A program made the translations under genes and the position numbers. A stretch of 64,000 nucleotides of DNA, taken from contig NZ_JAMBOS010000003.1 of NCBI RefSeq assembly GCF_023715705.1, forward strand, positions 248,001 to 312,000, read 5' to 3'. The stretch is from Halalkalibacter oceani. Its GTDB lineage: Bacteria; Bacillota; Bacilli; Bacillales; Bacillaceae_D. Of the stretch, positions 52,590 through 61,653 are shown piece by piece; the stretch's first letter is position 1, and every line of letters starts with the position of its first letter. The notes under the pieces are model-generated. The model made no database searches. It saw nothing but the letters and a program-made list of their open reading frames with translations, and was not told where the DNA came from.

Positions 52590-54011
52590 ATGAAGGAAGA
52601 AAAGGAACTGAGCTTAGTAGGAAGAGACGTTCTCCCTACGAAGCAAACGGATCGGAACATTACGACGTTTGGCTTTTTTCTCTTGTGGATCGGCATCGCC
52701 GTTCAGCTGGTAACCTTTATTACGGCCGCGCAGCTTTTTCCTTCATTATCACCGGTTCAGATTGTCGTTGCCGCACTGCTGGGAAATCTGGTAGTTGTTG
52801 CTTTGCTTGTCCTTCTTGGAGATTTCGGCATTAAATATGGCATCTCCTATGCTGTTTATATTCGCGCCTGCTTTGGCTATTTAGGCACACATATACCGGC
52901 AACGGTTCGGGCGATTCCGGCGATATTCTGGTTCGGCTTTCAGACGTGGATGGGGGCGTTTGCCTTAAATCAAATTATGGTAACGCTAACCGGCTATTCC
53001 AACATAATGCTGCTCATTATTTTATTCGGTGCGGTCCAGATCATTAATACCGCGATGGGAATTGAAGCAATCAAGAAGTTTGAAATGCTCGCTGCCCCGA
53101 GCATTTTACTTATCGGGCTCTATTTGCAATATTTAATTATGGACCGCTTTGATATGACATTGTCATCCCTGTTTGTAATGCAGGGCGACGGTGGACTTTC
53201 TTTAGGCTATGGCATTGTTGTCTTTATGGGTCTCTACATTACAATGGCCTTGAACGCGTCGGACTTCACCCGCTTTTTGAAGGTCAGCCCGGAAAACCAG
53301 CTCGGCTCATGGTGGGACACGAATAAAGGCAGTGCGATTGCCCACAGTGCCGGTCTGCTTTCCTCGATGATTTTGTTTACCGTGATCGGAATGACGAGCG
53401 GAGTGGCGACGGGGAACTGGAATCCGATTGAAGTGATGACGCTTGTCCTTGGCGAAGGAAATCCTTTTATTTTGATCGTCTGTCTTGTCTTCGTCATTTT
53501 GGCGCAATGGTCGACGAATATTAGCGCGAATCTGTTGCCTCCCGGCTATATTATCGTCAACTACTTTCCGAAGAAAATTACATTCGCTCAAGGGGCGATT
53601 ATTGCCGGCATCATTGGATTGCTGATGCAGCCATGGCTATTTGCCGACTTTCTCCCGGCGATTTTAATTGTCATTTCGGCCTTGCTGTCACCAATCGCCG
53701 GGATCATGTTCTGCGACTATTATTTGCTGCGCAAACGCCAGGTCAACCTCAAGGAGCTTTATCGCTCGGGCGGACAATACCGCTATTGGAATAACGTGAA
53801 TCCGGCGGCGTTAATCGCTTACGTGCCGGCGGGTCTATCGGTTTTTCTCTTTCCTGACTATGGATTTATTACAGCCTTTCTCATTTCCAATCTTCTTTAT
53901 TACCCACTGATGAAATATTGGATCGCGAAAAAGTATGACCAGCCTGAAATCTTTGGTGTCATTGAGCTTACTGACTCATTGGAGGAAGAGAATCAAAAGG
54001 AGGTTATGTAA
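52590..54011 (+). CDS. NCS1-family permease, probably for hydantoin or allantoin
   Basis: About 473 residues with around 12 membrane helices. It begins [20 protein letters not shown] and carries [16 protein letters not shown] in the substrate-site region, where the Trp and Gln positions are like those of Mhp1 and PucI. AAAGGGG before the ATG at 52590 decides the start. It is a paralogue of the permease at 9.0 kb. Placement between carbamoylase and racemase genes indicates uptake of the cyclic ureide. Confidence 0.9.
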   Translation: MKEEKELSLVGRDVLPTKQTDRNITTFGFFLLWIGIAVQLVTFITAAQLFPSLSPVQIVVAALLGNLVVVALLVLLGDFGIKYGISYAVYIRACFGYLGTHIPATVRAIPAIFWFGFQTWMGAFALNQIMVTLTGYSNIMLLIILFGAVQIINTAMGIEAIKKFEMLAAPSILLIGLYLQYLIMDRFDMTLSSLFVMQGDGGLSLGYGIVVFMGLYITMALNASDFTRFLKVSPENQLGSWWDTNKGSAIAHSAGLLSSMILFTVIGMTSGVATGNWNPIEVMTLVLGEGNPFILIVCLVFVILAQWSTNISANLLPPGYIIVNYFPKKITFAQGAIIAGIIGLLMQPWLFADFLPAILIVISALLSPIAGIMFCDYYLLRKRQVNLKELYRSGGQYRYWNNVNPAALIAYVPAGLSVFLFPDYGFITAFLISNLLYYPLMKYWIAKKYDQPEIFGVIELTDSLEEENQKEVM

Positions 54012-54014
54012 GAG

Positions 54015-54749
54015 ATGAAGATTAAAGTGATCAATCCGAATACGACGCTCGAAATGACAAAGGGAATTGAACATGCGGCGTTAAGTGCGAAGCGCGCCGA
54101 CACGGAAATCATTGCGGTAAGTCCGGAGATGGGGCCGGCTTCTATTGAATCCTTTTATGATGAATATTTAAGCATTGCCGGCGTGCTTGACGAAGTAAGA
54201 AAAGGAGAACGTCAAGGGGTCGACGCGTATGTGATCGCCTGCTACGGCGATCCCGGCCTGCAAGCCGCCCGTGAAGTAACCCATGCCCCGGTAATCGGCA
54301 TTGCGGAGGCATCCTTATATATGGCGTCGATGCTCGCCGCCCGCTTCTCGATCGTCACCGTCCTACCCCGCATTAAGACGATGCTCGAGGAATTGGTTTC
54401 AGGCTACGGGATGGACCATCGCGTCCTGCAAATTCGTACGACACCGATGTGTGTTCTTGACTTTGAGCGCGACCCCGAAAGAGGCATTGAAATGCTCAGG
54501 CAGGAAGGACGGCGGGCGTTGGAAGAGGACGATGCCGAAGCCATTTTGCTCGGCTGCGCCGGCATGGCCGACTTTGCCGATTCACTGGAGACCGAGCTTG
54601 GTGTGCCCGTGATTGACGGGGTCGTCGCCGCCGTCAAATTCGCCGAAGCGATCGTCGACCTTGGAAAGACGACGAGCAAGCATAAAACATACAAAGCACC
54701 AGAACGAAAACCGTTCACCGGAATGCTGCAGCCATTTGCCAACCGGTGA
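54015..54749 (+). CDS. hyuE: Hydantoin racemase (Asp/Glu racemase superfamily)
   Basis: 244 residues. The two catalytic cysteines are in VIACYGDPG (about residue 75) and ILLGCAGMAD (about 180). The N-terminus IKVINPNTTLEMT is typical of hydantoin racemases. It interconverts D- and L-5-substituted hydantoins so that the stereoselective enzymes can use both. AAGGAGG lies at the end of the permease gene, with a three-base gap. The operon ends with a strong terminator. Confidence 0.9.
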   Translation: MKIKVINPNTTLEMTKGIEHAALSAKRADTEIIAVSPEMGPASIESFYDEYLSIAGVLDEVRKGERQGVDAYVIACYGDPGLQAAREVTHAPVIGIAEASLYMASMLAARFSIVTVLPRIKTMLEELVSGYGMDHRVLQIRTTPMCVLDFERDPERGIEMLRQEGRRALEEDDAEAILLGCAGMADFADSLETELGVPVIDGVVAAVKFAEAIVDLGKTTSKHKTYKAPERKPFTGMLQPFANR

Positions 54750-54758
54750 ACGTGTAAG

Positions 54759-54802
54759 CCCCGCTCCCAAAAAGAAGCTCTCTTTTGGAGAGCGGGGTTT
54801 TT
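54759..54802 (+). terminator. Terminator of the hydantoin operon
   Basis: CCCCGCTCCCAAAA pairs with TTTTGGAGAGCGGGG (one mismatch) and is followed by TTTTT. Confidence 0.88.
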
Positions 54803-54883
54803 GTGATAAAATAACAGAAAAATAAGAATCGGATAGGGATCGATCTCTTGCCTGCGCAATCTATTCAGATAGGTGGATGAAGG

Positions 54884-55864
54884 ATGCAGTCAAAGCTGTT
54901 GAAACGAGTGCCGCTCAGTCGATTAATGGATCTCAAAGTAGACTACGCCTTCAAGCAGTTATTTGGAACAGAGAAAAACAAAGAGATTACCATTGTTTTT
55001 TTGAATGCCGTATTGCAGCGAACAGGCAGAGAGCCGCTAAAGGACGTTACATTTGGCAATATAGAATTAGGCGGCGAGAATGAAGACGATAAACAGTCAA
55101 GGTTCGATATTTTAGCAATAACGAATACTGACGAAAAAATTAACATCGAGATTCAATTTACGAACAAGTATGACATGGTAAAGCGTTCAATCTATTATTG
55201 GTCCTATTTGTATTGGAAACCGTTGAAAAAAGGAATGGGCTATAAGGAGTTGCATCCGGTAATTGCGATTAATATTTTGAACTATCACCTCTTTTCACAA
55301 ACAGAACGCTTCCACACTTCATATCATCTCTGAGAGGACCATGAGTATTTCCAATTAACAGATGCCATGGAGTTTCATTTTTTGGAAATGCCGAAGCTAA
55401 TACGCGATTGGAAGGAAGAGAAGCTCGATCCCTGGAATGACATTTTGGCACGTTGGATGATGTTGCTTGGTATCGTCGATCACCGAAATGGTGTCTTGTA
55501 TGAAGGGATTTATAAAGAATTGGAGGAGATTGCGATGAAAGATGAGGTGCTGAAATCAGCCTTTCAAGGCTGGGAGCAGCTAAGCGCGACCGAGGAAGAG
55601 GTCGATGCCTATGAAGCTCGCCTGAAACGAGTGCTTGACGAAGAGGCGATGATCATTGAAGCGGAATTAAGGGAAAAAGAAGCGCGGGAACAAGGATTGG
55701 AAGAAGGGATGGAAAAGGGAATAGAACAAGGGATGGAAAAGGGAATAGAAAAAGGAGTAAAGCAGACGGCGAAGAAAATGTTACAAAAAAATCTACCACA
55801 TGACTTGATCAAGGAAGTGACGGGTCTAGATGAAGAAGAAATCGACAGGTTACAAGAAGATTGA
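54884..55864 (+). pseudogene. Rpn/PD-(D/E)XK transposase-like protein interrupted by an in-frame stop
   Basis: One reading frame codes for an Rpn-family protein (PD-(D/E)XK nuclease transposase type): DLKVDYAFKQLFGTEKN, then FDILAITN with NIEIQFTN forming the nuclease core. An in-frame TGA at 55331-55333 follows TSYHL. The frame then continues without shift as EDHEYFQLTDAMEFHFLEMP, the expected middle of the family, to a Lys/Glu-rich repeat tail (EQGMEKGIEKG). The full length would be about 326 residues. A single nonsense change, perhaps CGA to TGA, has probably inactivated it. The tail may restart at the ATG near 55367. Confidence 0.8.
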
Positions 55865-55867
55865 TGA

Positions 55868-56141
55868 AATCATCGAGTGGCAGCTCACGGCGACAGATGA
55901 CGAAAAGATTGCCTATATGGCACGACTGAAGCACATACTCGACGAGCAATCAATGATTGTTGAAGCGGAGCTAAGGATCAAGGAAGCGCGGAAACAAGGA
56001 TTGGAAGAAGGGAGAGAAAAAGGTAAAAAAGAAGCTGCAAAAATGCTGGCGAAGAAAATGCTTGAGCAGGAGCTGTCACTTGACCTAATCAAGGAAGTAA
56101 CGGGTCTAGATGAAGAAGAAATGCGAAAGCTGATTTCATAA
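55868..56141 (+). pseudogene. Duplicated C-terminal tail of an Rpn-type transposase
   Basis: The frame encodes a second copy of the preceding tail: ARLKHILDEQSMIVEAELRI, EARKQGLEEGREKG and LIKEVTGLDEEEM, each matching the upstream segment with substitutions. Only the C-terminal 90 or so residues are present. An ATG at 55830 opens the frame inside the end of the first copy, but no ribosome site is seen. It is probably a remnant of a second element brought together by recombination. Confidence 0.7.
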
Positions 56142-56330
56142 ACTCCTAAAACCGTCTTCGCTGGAAAACATAAAGAAGTCTCTCAAGCAGACATGATCCT
56201 CTCATAACTCTAACCCTATAAACGGATCTTTCGTCCTATTTTCCTAGGAAAGATTCGTTCTTTTATTTTCTTTGCAGGATTGATAGACTTGAAGGTGGAA
56301 GTAAGTATGTGCGGGGAGAAGGAGATACAT

Positions 56331-57470
56331 ATGTCTAGAATCATGAAGAAGCCGCCGTTGGAAGAGATCTTTGTCGTGCGAGCAATTGCGATTCTGGCGG
56401 TGCTGATGGTGCATTCAACCTCTGTCACGGTGGTGACGCTGGAGCCGGATTCGAGTTCCTTTGCGTTTTATAATGCGCTGAATACACTGTCCCGTTTTGG
56501 GACGCCAACATTTATTTTACTGAGCAGCCTCGTTCTCTTTTACAGCTATTATCACCGGCCATTGACGGGAGACCTGGTGAAGCGGTTTTATACGAACAGG
56601 CTGTTGTATATTTTATTGCCTTATTTAATCTTTTCCGTGCTGTATAACGGCATACGCTCGGATTATTTTCAAAACTATGAAAGCTTCGCTGATTTCTGGG
56701 CGACGTTTTCCGAGCAGCTGATGCTCGGAAATGCCTATACGCATCTTTACTTTGTCTTTATCAGCATTCAATTTTACCTGATGTTTCCGCTGATGCTCGT
56801 GCTGTTGAAAAAGTGGCCGTCGGCAACGAAGCATTTGATATGGCTCGGATTTCTCATTCAGTGGGCGTATGTGATCTACAATAATCTTGTCTGGCAGTAT
56901 CCAAATACGGGCAGTATTTCACTTTCCTATATGTCCTACTATTTAACAGGAGCCTTTATCGGCATTTACTATATGGAAATTAAAGCATGGCTTAAGTCAA
57001 GGCGCTTCTGGCTGGCGTTGCTGACCGCGGCCTGGGTTGCGGCCGTCGGGATTCACATTTACATGTGGCATGCGACGCGTGTCTGGGGAGCAAGCTTTGA
57101 TTCGCGGCTTTACACATTGGCGTGGAATATGCATACGATTTTTACAGCGGCGCTGTTATTGTACGTCTCCGTGTATATCGTCAAGCGGGCGCCGCAATGG
57201 CTGCTGAAGCCGGTGATGCTGATCGGTTATTTGTCTTTCGGAATCTACTTAATCCATCCGCTTTATCTGTTTTATTTCCGTGACTTTGTCGATCCGGGCG
57301 GCAATATGCTGTACTACCATCTTTTTATTGCCGGAAGCTTCCTCGGAGCGCTTATTATCTCGGGAATTGTCGTCTACCTTGTGTTGTATAAGGTCAAATG
57401 GGGCTGGATGATCTTCGGGGCAAGACCGCGAAAAAATCAGCGACAAATTCAAAAAAGCAGTACTCCTTAA
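56331..57470 (+). CDS. Membrane acyltransferase 3 family protein
   Basis: About 379 residues with around ten membrane helices. The N-terminal VRAIAILAVLMVHS holds the conserved His of OafA/acyltransferase-3 proteins, and SSLVLFYSYY and SFGIYLIHP are typical later motifs. Such proteins transfer acyl groups to extracellular polysaccharides or wall polymers; the acceptor is not known. AAGGAGATACAT before the ATG at 56331 decides the start. It lies between transposon remnants and a subtilisin gene on the same strand. Confidence 0.87.
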   Translation: MSRIMKKPPLEEIFVVRAIAILAVLMVHSTSVTVVTLEPDSSSFAFYNALNTLSRFGTPTFILLSSLVLFYSYYHRPLTGDLVKRFYTNRLLYILLPYLIFSVLYNGIRSDYFQNYESFADFWATFSEQLMLGNAYTHLYFVFISIQFYLMFPLMLVLLKKWPSATKHLIWLGFLIQWAYVIYNNLVWQYPNTGSISLSYMSYYLTGAFIGIYYMEIKAWLKSRRFWLALLTAAWVAAVGIHIYMWHATRVWGASFDSRLYTLAWNMHTIFTAALLLYVSVYIVKRAPQWLLKPVMLIGYLSFGIYLIHPLYLFYFRDFVDPGGNMLYYHLFIAGSFLGALIISGIVVYLVLYKVKWGWMIFGARPRKNQRQIQKSSTP

Positions 57471-57641
57471 TACAAGGACGACCATTAACAACAGATGTAA
57501 CAAAACTGCAGCTTACGAAGCCCGGAGAGGAGGGGGAATGATCCTCTTCAGGCTGCGATTAAAGGAATCAACGGCAAAAATGTCACAGAACATAGGGTAT
57601 ATCCTTATAACAAATAGAGAGAAACGGGAGTGAGAAGCCGA

Positions 57642-59636
57642 ATGACAAATCGGATATGGTTGCGCGCGGTTCTCGTCCTGCTGCTTACTGCGCTCGTCGC
57701 ATACCCGGCAGCAGCGGAGGAGAGTCACCGTTATATCGTAGGGTTTACAGAGCAAATTGATCATGAATTGATTGACGATGTGGCGATTGAGGTCCATCAA
57801 TACCTTGAGGACATCGAGGCTGTCGCACTCGACATGACGCCGGCTGCGGCGGAGCAGCTGCGCGCGTCCGGACAGATTGCTTATGTTGAAAAAGATGAGA
57901 CTTTCACTGTCAGCAGTCAGATCGTAGATTGGGGAGTGGAGGTCATCGGTGCGCCTGCTGTATGGGCAAACGGGTTGACAGGCAAAGGAGTAAAGATCGC
58001 GATTCTTGATTCCGGTGTTCATGCTGATCACGAGGATCTCCGGATTACGAAAGGGAAATCCTTTGTCAGTTATACCGATTCCTTTGCCGATGACAATGGG
58101 CATGGGACACATGTTGCCGGAATCATCGCCGCCCGCAACAATAACAGAGGAATCGTCGGCGTTGCCCATGAAGCGTCGATTTACGTCGGCAAGGTACTTG
58201 ATGAAAATGGCGACGGCTACACCTCGGATGTCGTCAAGGCGATTCAATGGGCACTGGAGGAAGAGGTTGACATTATCAATGTCAGCATGGGAGGCCGCAG
58301 CGCCTCAACCGCCTTAAAAAATGCGCTTGACCAGGCTTATGAGGCGGGCGCGTTGATCATCGCCGCCGCCGGAAACAAAGGAAACGCGGACGGTACTGGA
58401 AATACAGTCGATTATCCGGCAGCCTATGATAGTGTGATTGCTGTTGCCGCGGTCGATCATCAGGATCATCGCGCCTCCTTCTCCGCAACAGGAGATGAAG
58501 TGGAAGTGAGCGCTCCGGGAGTCGGGATCCGCAGCACATACACGGACGGCGGATATGTTGAGGTCAACGGCACTTCGATGGCGGCGCCGCATGTCGCCGG
58601 GCATCTCGCTCTGTTAAAACAGGCCTATCCTGAAGCGACCAACGACAAGCTGAGAGGGATGCTCCATAAGCAAACCGTCGATCTCGGTGAGCCTGGACGT
58701 GACCGCTTATACGGCTACGGCAGAATTGAACTGCCGCCGACGTTGCGCGCCAAGACCGGACGACCGCTCCCACCTGAGAATCTGCAAGTGGTCCAGCTCG
58801 ACTGGGAAGAAAATGAGCGCTTCCAGCTGGAAATCACTTGGGGCGGCGCGAGCAGCGGAGTGGAAGCAACGAAATTTCATATTTACCGCAACGGCGAGCT
58901 GCTTGATAAAGTCTCGGCAACTACGAACCGGTACGTCGATGAAGTTGAAGAAGGAAGCTACACATACGCGATCACCGCTGTCAGCAAGGATCGCAAAGAA
59001 TCAGAAAAGTCGCTCGATGTTACGATTTCCGTCCGAAACCAAGATGAAGAGACCGATATGCCTTCCTTTACAGATGTGCAGGACGATGAATGGTACGCCG
59101 AGGCGATTTACGAATTAGTTAATCAGGAAATCATTCAAGGCTATCCGGACGATACATTCCGCCCGTCCCAGACGATTACGCGCGGGGAGGCGGCCGTCAT
59201 GATGACCCGCGCCTTGCAGCTTGAAACAAGCCCGTATGTCGGAGAGTTTCTCGATGTCCGCCGGCAAAGCTACGCCGCCGACTACATTCAAACAATGGTC
59301 GATCAGGAAATCTTCCAAGGCTACAGTGACGGCTCGTTCCGCCCGCACACCGCGATACCGCGCGGCGAGGTCGCCGTCATTCTGAACCGTTCCTTCGAGT
59401 TCGCGCCGGACTCCCGCGTCATCTTCCCGGATGTTCCGCCGCGCTACTTCGCCGCTGAAGACATCGCCGTTGTTGCCGGCGCCGACGTCGCATTCGGACG
59501 TCCGGACGGCAACTTCCAGCCACGGACAGCCGTCACTCGCGCCGAATTCGCCGTCTTCCTCTCAAGAGCACTCCACTACGGAGACGACGAAGCAGGAGAA
59601 GAAACGGAAGAAGCGGAGGAAGAAGACGCCGCATAA
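57642..59636 (+). CDS. SLH-anchored subtilisin-like serine protease
   Basis: About 664 residues. A signal peptide is followed by an I9 propeptide (about 30-95) and an S8 catalytic domain (about 100-375) with Asp in AILDSGVHADHEDL, His in GHGTHVAGIIA and Ser in NGTSMAAPHVAGHLALL. Next come a fibronectin III-like domain (about 385-475), three SLH repeats (about 480-645) and a Glu-rich tail. It would be held in the wall rather than fully released. ATG 57642 gives a good signal peptide; GTG 57630 is an alternative. Confidence 0.9.
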   Translation: MTNRIWLRAVLVLLLTALVAYPAAAEESHRYIVGFTEQIDHELIDDVAIEVHQYLEDIEAVALDMTPAAAEQLRASGQIAYVEKDETFTVSSQIVDWGVEVIGAPAVWANGLTGKGVKIAILDSGVHADHEDLRITKGKSFVSYTDSFADDNGHGTHVAGIIAARNNNRGIVGVAHEASIYVGKVLDENGDGYTSDVVKAIQWALEEEVDIINVSMGGRSASTALKNALDQAYEAGALIIAAAGNKGNADGTGNTVDYPAAYDSVIAVAAVDHQDHRASFSATGDEVEVSAPGVGIRSTYTDGGYVEVNGTSMAAPHVAGHLALLKQAYPEATNDKLRGMLHKQTVDLGEPGRDRLYGYGRIELPPTLRAKTGRPLPPENLQVVQLDWEENERFQLEITWGGASSGVEATKFHIYRNGELLDKVSATTNRYVDEVEEGSYTYAITAVSKDRKESEKSLDVTISVRNQDEETDMPSFTDVQDDEWYAEAIYELVNQEIIQGYPDDTFRPSQTITRGEAAVMMTRALQLETSPYVGEFLDVRRQSYAADYIQTMVDQEIFQGYSDGSFRPHTAIPRGEVAVILNRSFEFAPDSRVIFPDVPPRYFAAEDIAVVAGADVAFGRPDGNFQPRTAVTRAEFAVFLSRALHYGDDEAGEETEEAEEEDAA

Positions 59637-59666
59637 AGAAGAAGGAGCTTGAGACAAAACTTGCTT

Positions 59667-59717
59667 AGAGGCTGGGAAAAAGGTAAAAACAACCTTTTGT
59701 TCCAGCCTCTCTTTTTA
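59667..59717 (+). terminator. Terminator after the subtilisin gene, related to the one after spoIIQ
   Basis: The arms AGAGGCTGGGA and TCCAGCCTCT enclose an AAAAGGT/AACCTTTT inner stem and are followed by CTTTTT. The whole hairpin, including its loop, is close to the reverse complement of hairpin A at 917-960, so this is a dispersed hairpin in the opposite orientation. Confidence 0.85.
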
Positions 59718-59773
59718 ACGGTGAAGGGGACTATACGTGCTATTAGTGAGCGAAGTTGACGGGGGAATTACTA

Positions 59774-60172
59774 TTACTTTTCATGAAATTCTCTAAAATG
59801 CGACGCCATAAATATGCGTAAATAATCTTCAAAGTCAACTTCAGCCAGTTCTTTATTGCTATTCCATTCATAATATTTGATAGTAGAAAGAAAGTGTGTG
59901 AACTTTTCAATTTTTAGTAATTGAATGACCAGGTCATTCTTTGCCTTCTTTTTCTTCAATTTCGCCCGCTTGAGTTCTTCTTCGGAGATATCGCTTGGAA
60001 TAATGACATTTTGAATAATGGATCTTATTACTCCTAAAATTAAATCAACTAGCTCAATACCAATCATTTTATTTTTAGGATGCATTTCGCAAGTCGAAAC
60101 ACTAAACTGTTCTCCACGATAAAGAGATTGAGTGTTTAATTGTTCTAAAATAGAGTATCCAATTCTAATTGT
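59774..60172 (-). pseudogene. 5'-truncated protein fragment, possibly DUF3800-like
   Basis: On the minus strand the frame stays open from 59774 to a stop at 60173-60175, giving about 133 residues but no plausible start at the upstream end. An internal ATG at 60085 has no ribosome site. The segment GIELVDLILGVIRSIIQNV resembles the closing part of DUF3800 proteins, which is a weak call. The open frame stops at the edge of the TnpB element, so the 5' portion was probably lost with that insertion. AT-rich composition sets it apart from its neighbours. Confidence 0.5.
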
Positions 60173-61444
60173 TTATATATACTAATAGGAGGTGAAATAC
60201 AATGTTAGTTAATAAATCGTACAAATTCCGTATCTATCCTAATAAGAAACAAATTGAATTAATCAATAAGACTATCGGCTCTGCAAGGTTCGTCTTTAAC
60301 TTCTTTTTAGGCAAACAGAAAAACAAAGACACTTACTGGCACATCGTTGAAGAAATGGTTCAAAACGGTCAGCTTCAAGTAAATAAATGGAAAGGTGAGT
60401 GCTTAAACAAATACAAAACTGTTAAAGCCGTTAAAGAATTAAAGAAACAGTATACTTTCTTAAAAGAGGTAGACAGTATTGCTTTGCAAAAGTCTGTTGA
60501 AAATCTAGCTGATTCTTTTGATAGATACTACAAAAAGCAAAATAAATATCCACGTTTTAAATCGAAAAAGAATCCTGTTCAGTCTTACACCACAAAGCAT
60601 ACGAATGGGAATATTGCAGTCATAGACAATCACATCAAACTACCTAAACTTGGATTAGTTCGCTTTGCTAAAAGTCGTGAAGTAGAAGGGAAAATTCTAA
60701 ATGCAACCATTAGACGAAATCCATCAGGAAAATACTTTGTTTCAATCGGAACAGAAGTAGAAGTGAAAGAACTACCAAAAACAGATTCTGCTGTCGGAAT
60801 TGACGTTGGTCTTAAAGATTTTGCCATTCTTTCAGATGGTATGACTTATGCTAATCCTAAATTCTTCCGCACGTTAGAAGAAAAACTAGCGAAAGCACAA
60901 AGAGTCATGAGTAGACGAAAGATTGGCAGTGCGAACTGGTACAAAGCTAAAATTAAAGTAGCTCGTATTCATGAAAAGATAGCGAACACAAGAAAAGATT
61001 ACTTGGACAAAATATCTATTCATATTGTCAAAAACCACGACATAATCGGGATGGAAGATTTGTCAGTATCGAACATGTTAAAGAATCATAATCTTGCCAA
61101 AGCTATCAGTGAAGTATCGTGGTCACAATTCAAAACCATGATTGAATACAAAGCAAAATGGTATGGAAAACAAGTCGTCACTGTTGCAAAAAACTTTCCA
61201 TCCAGTCAGCTTTGTTCGTGCTGTGGTTATCAAAACAAAGACGTTAAAAATCTCGGATTGCGTGAATGGGAATGTCCTTCTTGTGGTACACGTCACGATA
61301 GAGATATTAACGCAAGTTTGAATCTTAAAAATGAAGCATTAAGACTTCTAACCGTTGGAGCAACGGGGCTAGCCTAATCAATTAGAGTTCGATAGAACTC
61401 TGTACTTAGGAATCCACTACGGCTTTAGCCTAGTGGTAGTTCAA
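60164..61444 (+). mobile_element. IS200/IS605-group element carrying only TnpB (IS1341-like)
   Basis: A tnpB gene with no adjacent tnpA. The element is AT-rich against a GC-richer background. An 8-base inverted pair TCTAATTG (60164) and CAATTAGA (61379) flanks the gene. The right end has two hairpins, AGAGTTC/GAACTCT (61384-61401) and CCACTACGGCT/AGCCTAGTGG (61414-61436), then TTCAA at 61440-61444, a typical right-end motif. Exact ends cannot be fixed without an empty site. Confidence 0.65.
60202..61377 (+). CDS. tnpB: RNA-guided nuclease TnpB
   Basis: 391 residues, full length. The N-terminal [11 protein letters not shown] is the OrfB helix-turn-helix start. RuvC residues are D201 in [13 protein letters not shown]285 in IGMEDLSV and D368 in [11 protein letters not shown]. 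The zinc ribbon is CSCCGYQ and CPSCG. All catalytic residues are present, so the nuclease may be active. AGGAGG precedes the ATG. It works with a guide RNA transcribed from the 3' end of the element; it is not an IS transposase on its own. Confidence 0.92.
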   Translation: MLVNKSYKFRIYPNKKQIELINKTIGSARFVFNFFLGKQKNKDTYWHIVEEMVQNGQLQVNKWKGECLNKYKTVKAVKELKKQYTFLKEVDSIALQKSVENLADSFDRYYKKQNKYPRFKSKKNPVQSYTTKHTNGNIAVIDNHIKLPKLGLVRFAKSREVEGKILNATIRRNPSGKYFVSIGTEVEVKELPKTDSAVGIDVGLKDFAILSDGMTYANPKFFRTLEEKLAKAQRVMSRRKIGSANWYKAKIKVARIHEKIANTRKDYLDKISIHIVKNHDIIGMEDLSVSNMLKNHNLAKAISEVSWSQFKTMIEYKAKWYGKQVVTVAKNFPSSQLCSCCGYQNKDVKNLGLREWECPSCGTRHDRDINASLNLKNEALRLLTVGATGLA

Positions 61445-61460
61445 TTTTTCTCACATAAGC
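61300..61460 (+). ncRNA. Predicted omegaRNA region of the TnpB element
   Basis: In IS605-group elements the guide RNA scaffold overlaps the tnpB 3' end and the right end. Here two hairpins (61384-61401, 61414-61436) and the TTCAA end are in the right place, so the guide would be read from bases just after 61444. The exact 5' end is unknown; this is inferred from the family. Confidence 0.4.
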
Positions 61461-61627
61461 TGAAACCTGAATGGGCGTATTTTCGTCTTATAGGTAAGGA
61501 CATCCATCACAGCGAGTGATTGGATGGCTATCCAATTGAATCATAACATGTCTGGAGGTGAAAGAGAGCTGCGCCTGAGGGAGCCAGTAAAAAACGTCCT
61601 TTGAGACCTGGCCTGAAAGAAGACAAC

Positions 61628-61652
61628 AAAAAAAGCGGCCCTGCCGCTTTTC
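61628..61652 (-). terminator. Terminator of the SLH NlpC/P60 gene
   Basis: Read on the minus strand, AAAAGCGGC-AGG-GCCGCTTTT is followed by TTT, directly after the stop codon. Confidence 0.88.
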
Positions 61653-61653
61653 A

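Noticed and set aside
54759-54802. Further copy of the structured element after the racemase gene
   Set aside because: Only a terminator hairpin is present; the AAGCARTGAGYGGA block, inner stem and hairpin B are absent.
56317-56333. Ribosome site resembling that of an expression vector (AAGGAGATACATATG)
   Set aside because: The flanking sequence is continuous native coding DNA with the window's composition, and strong sites like this are normal in Bacillus.
60202-61377. Cas12f-like effector
   Set aside because: Size, OrfB-type N-terminus, right-end hairpins and absence of a CRISPR array fit TnpB of an IS605-group element.
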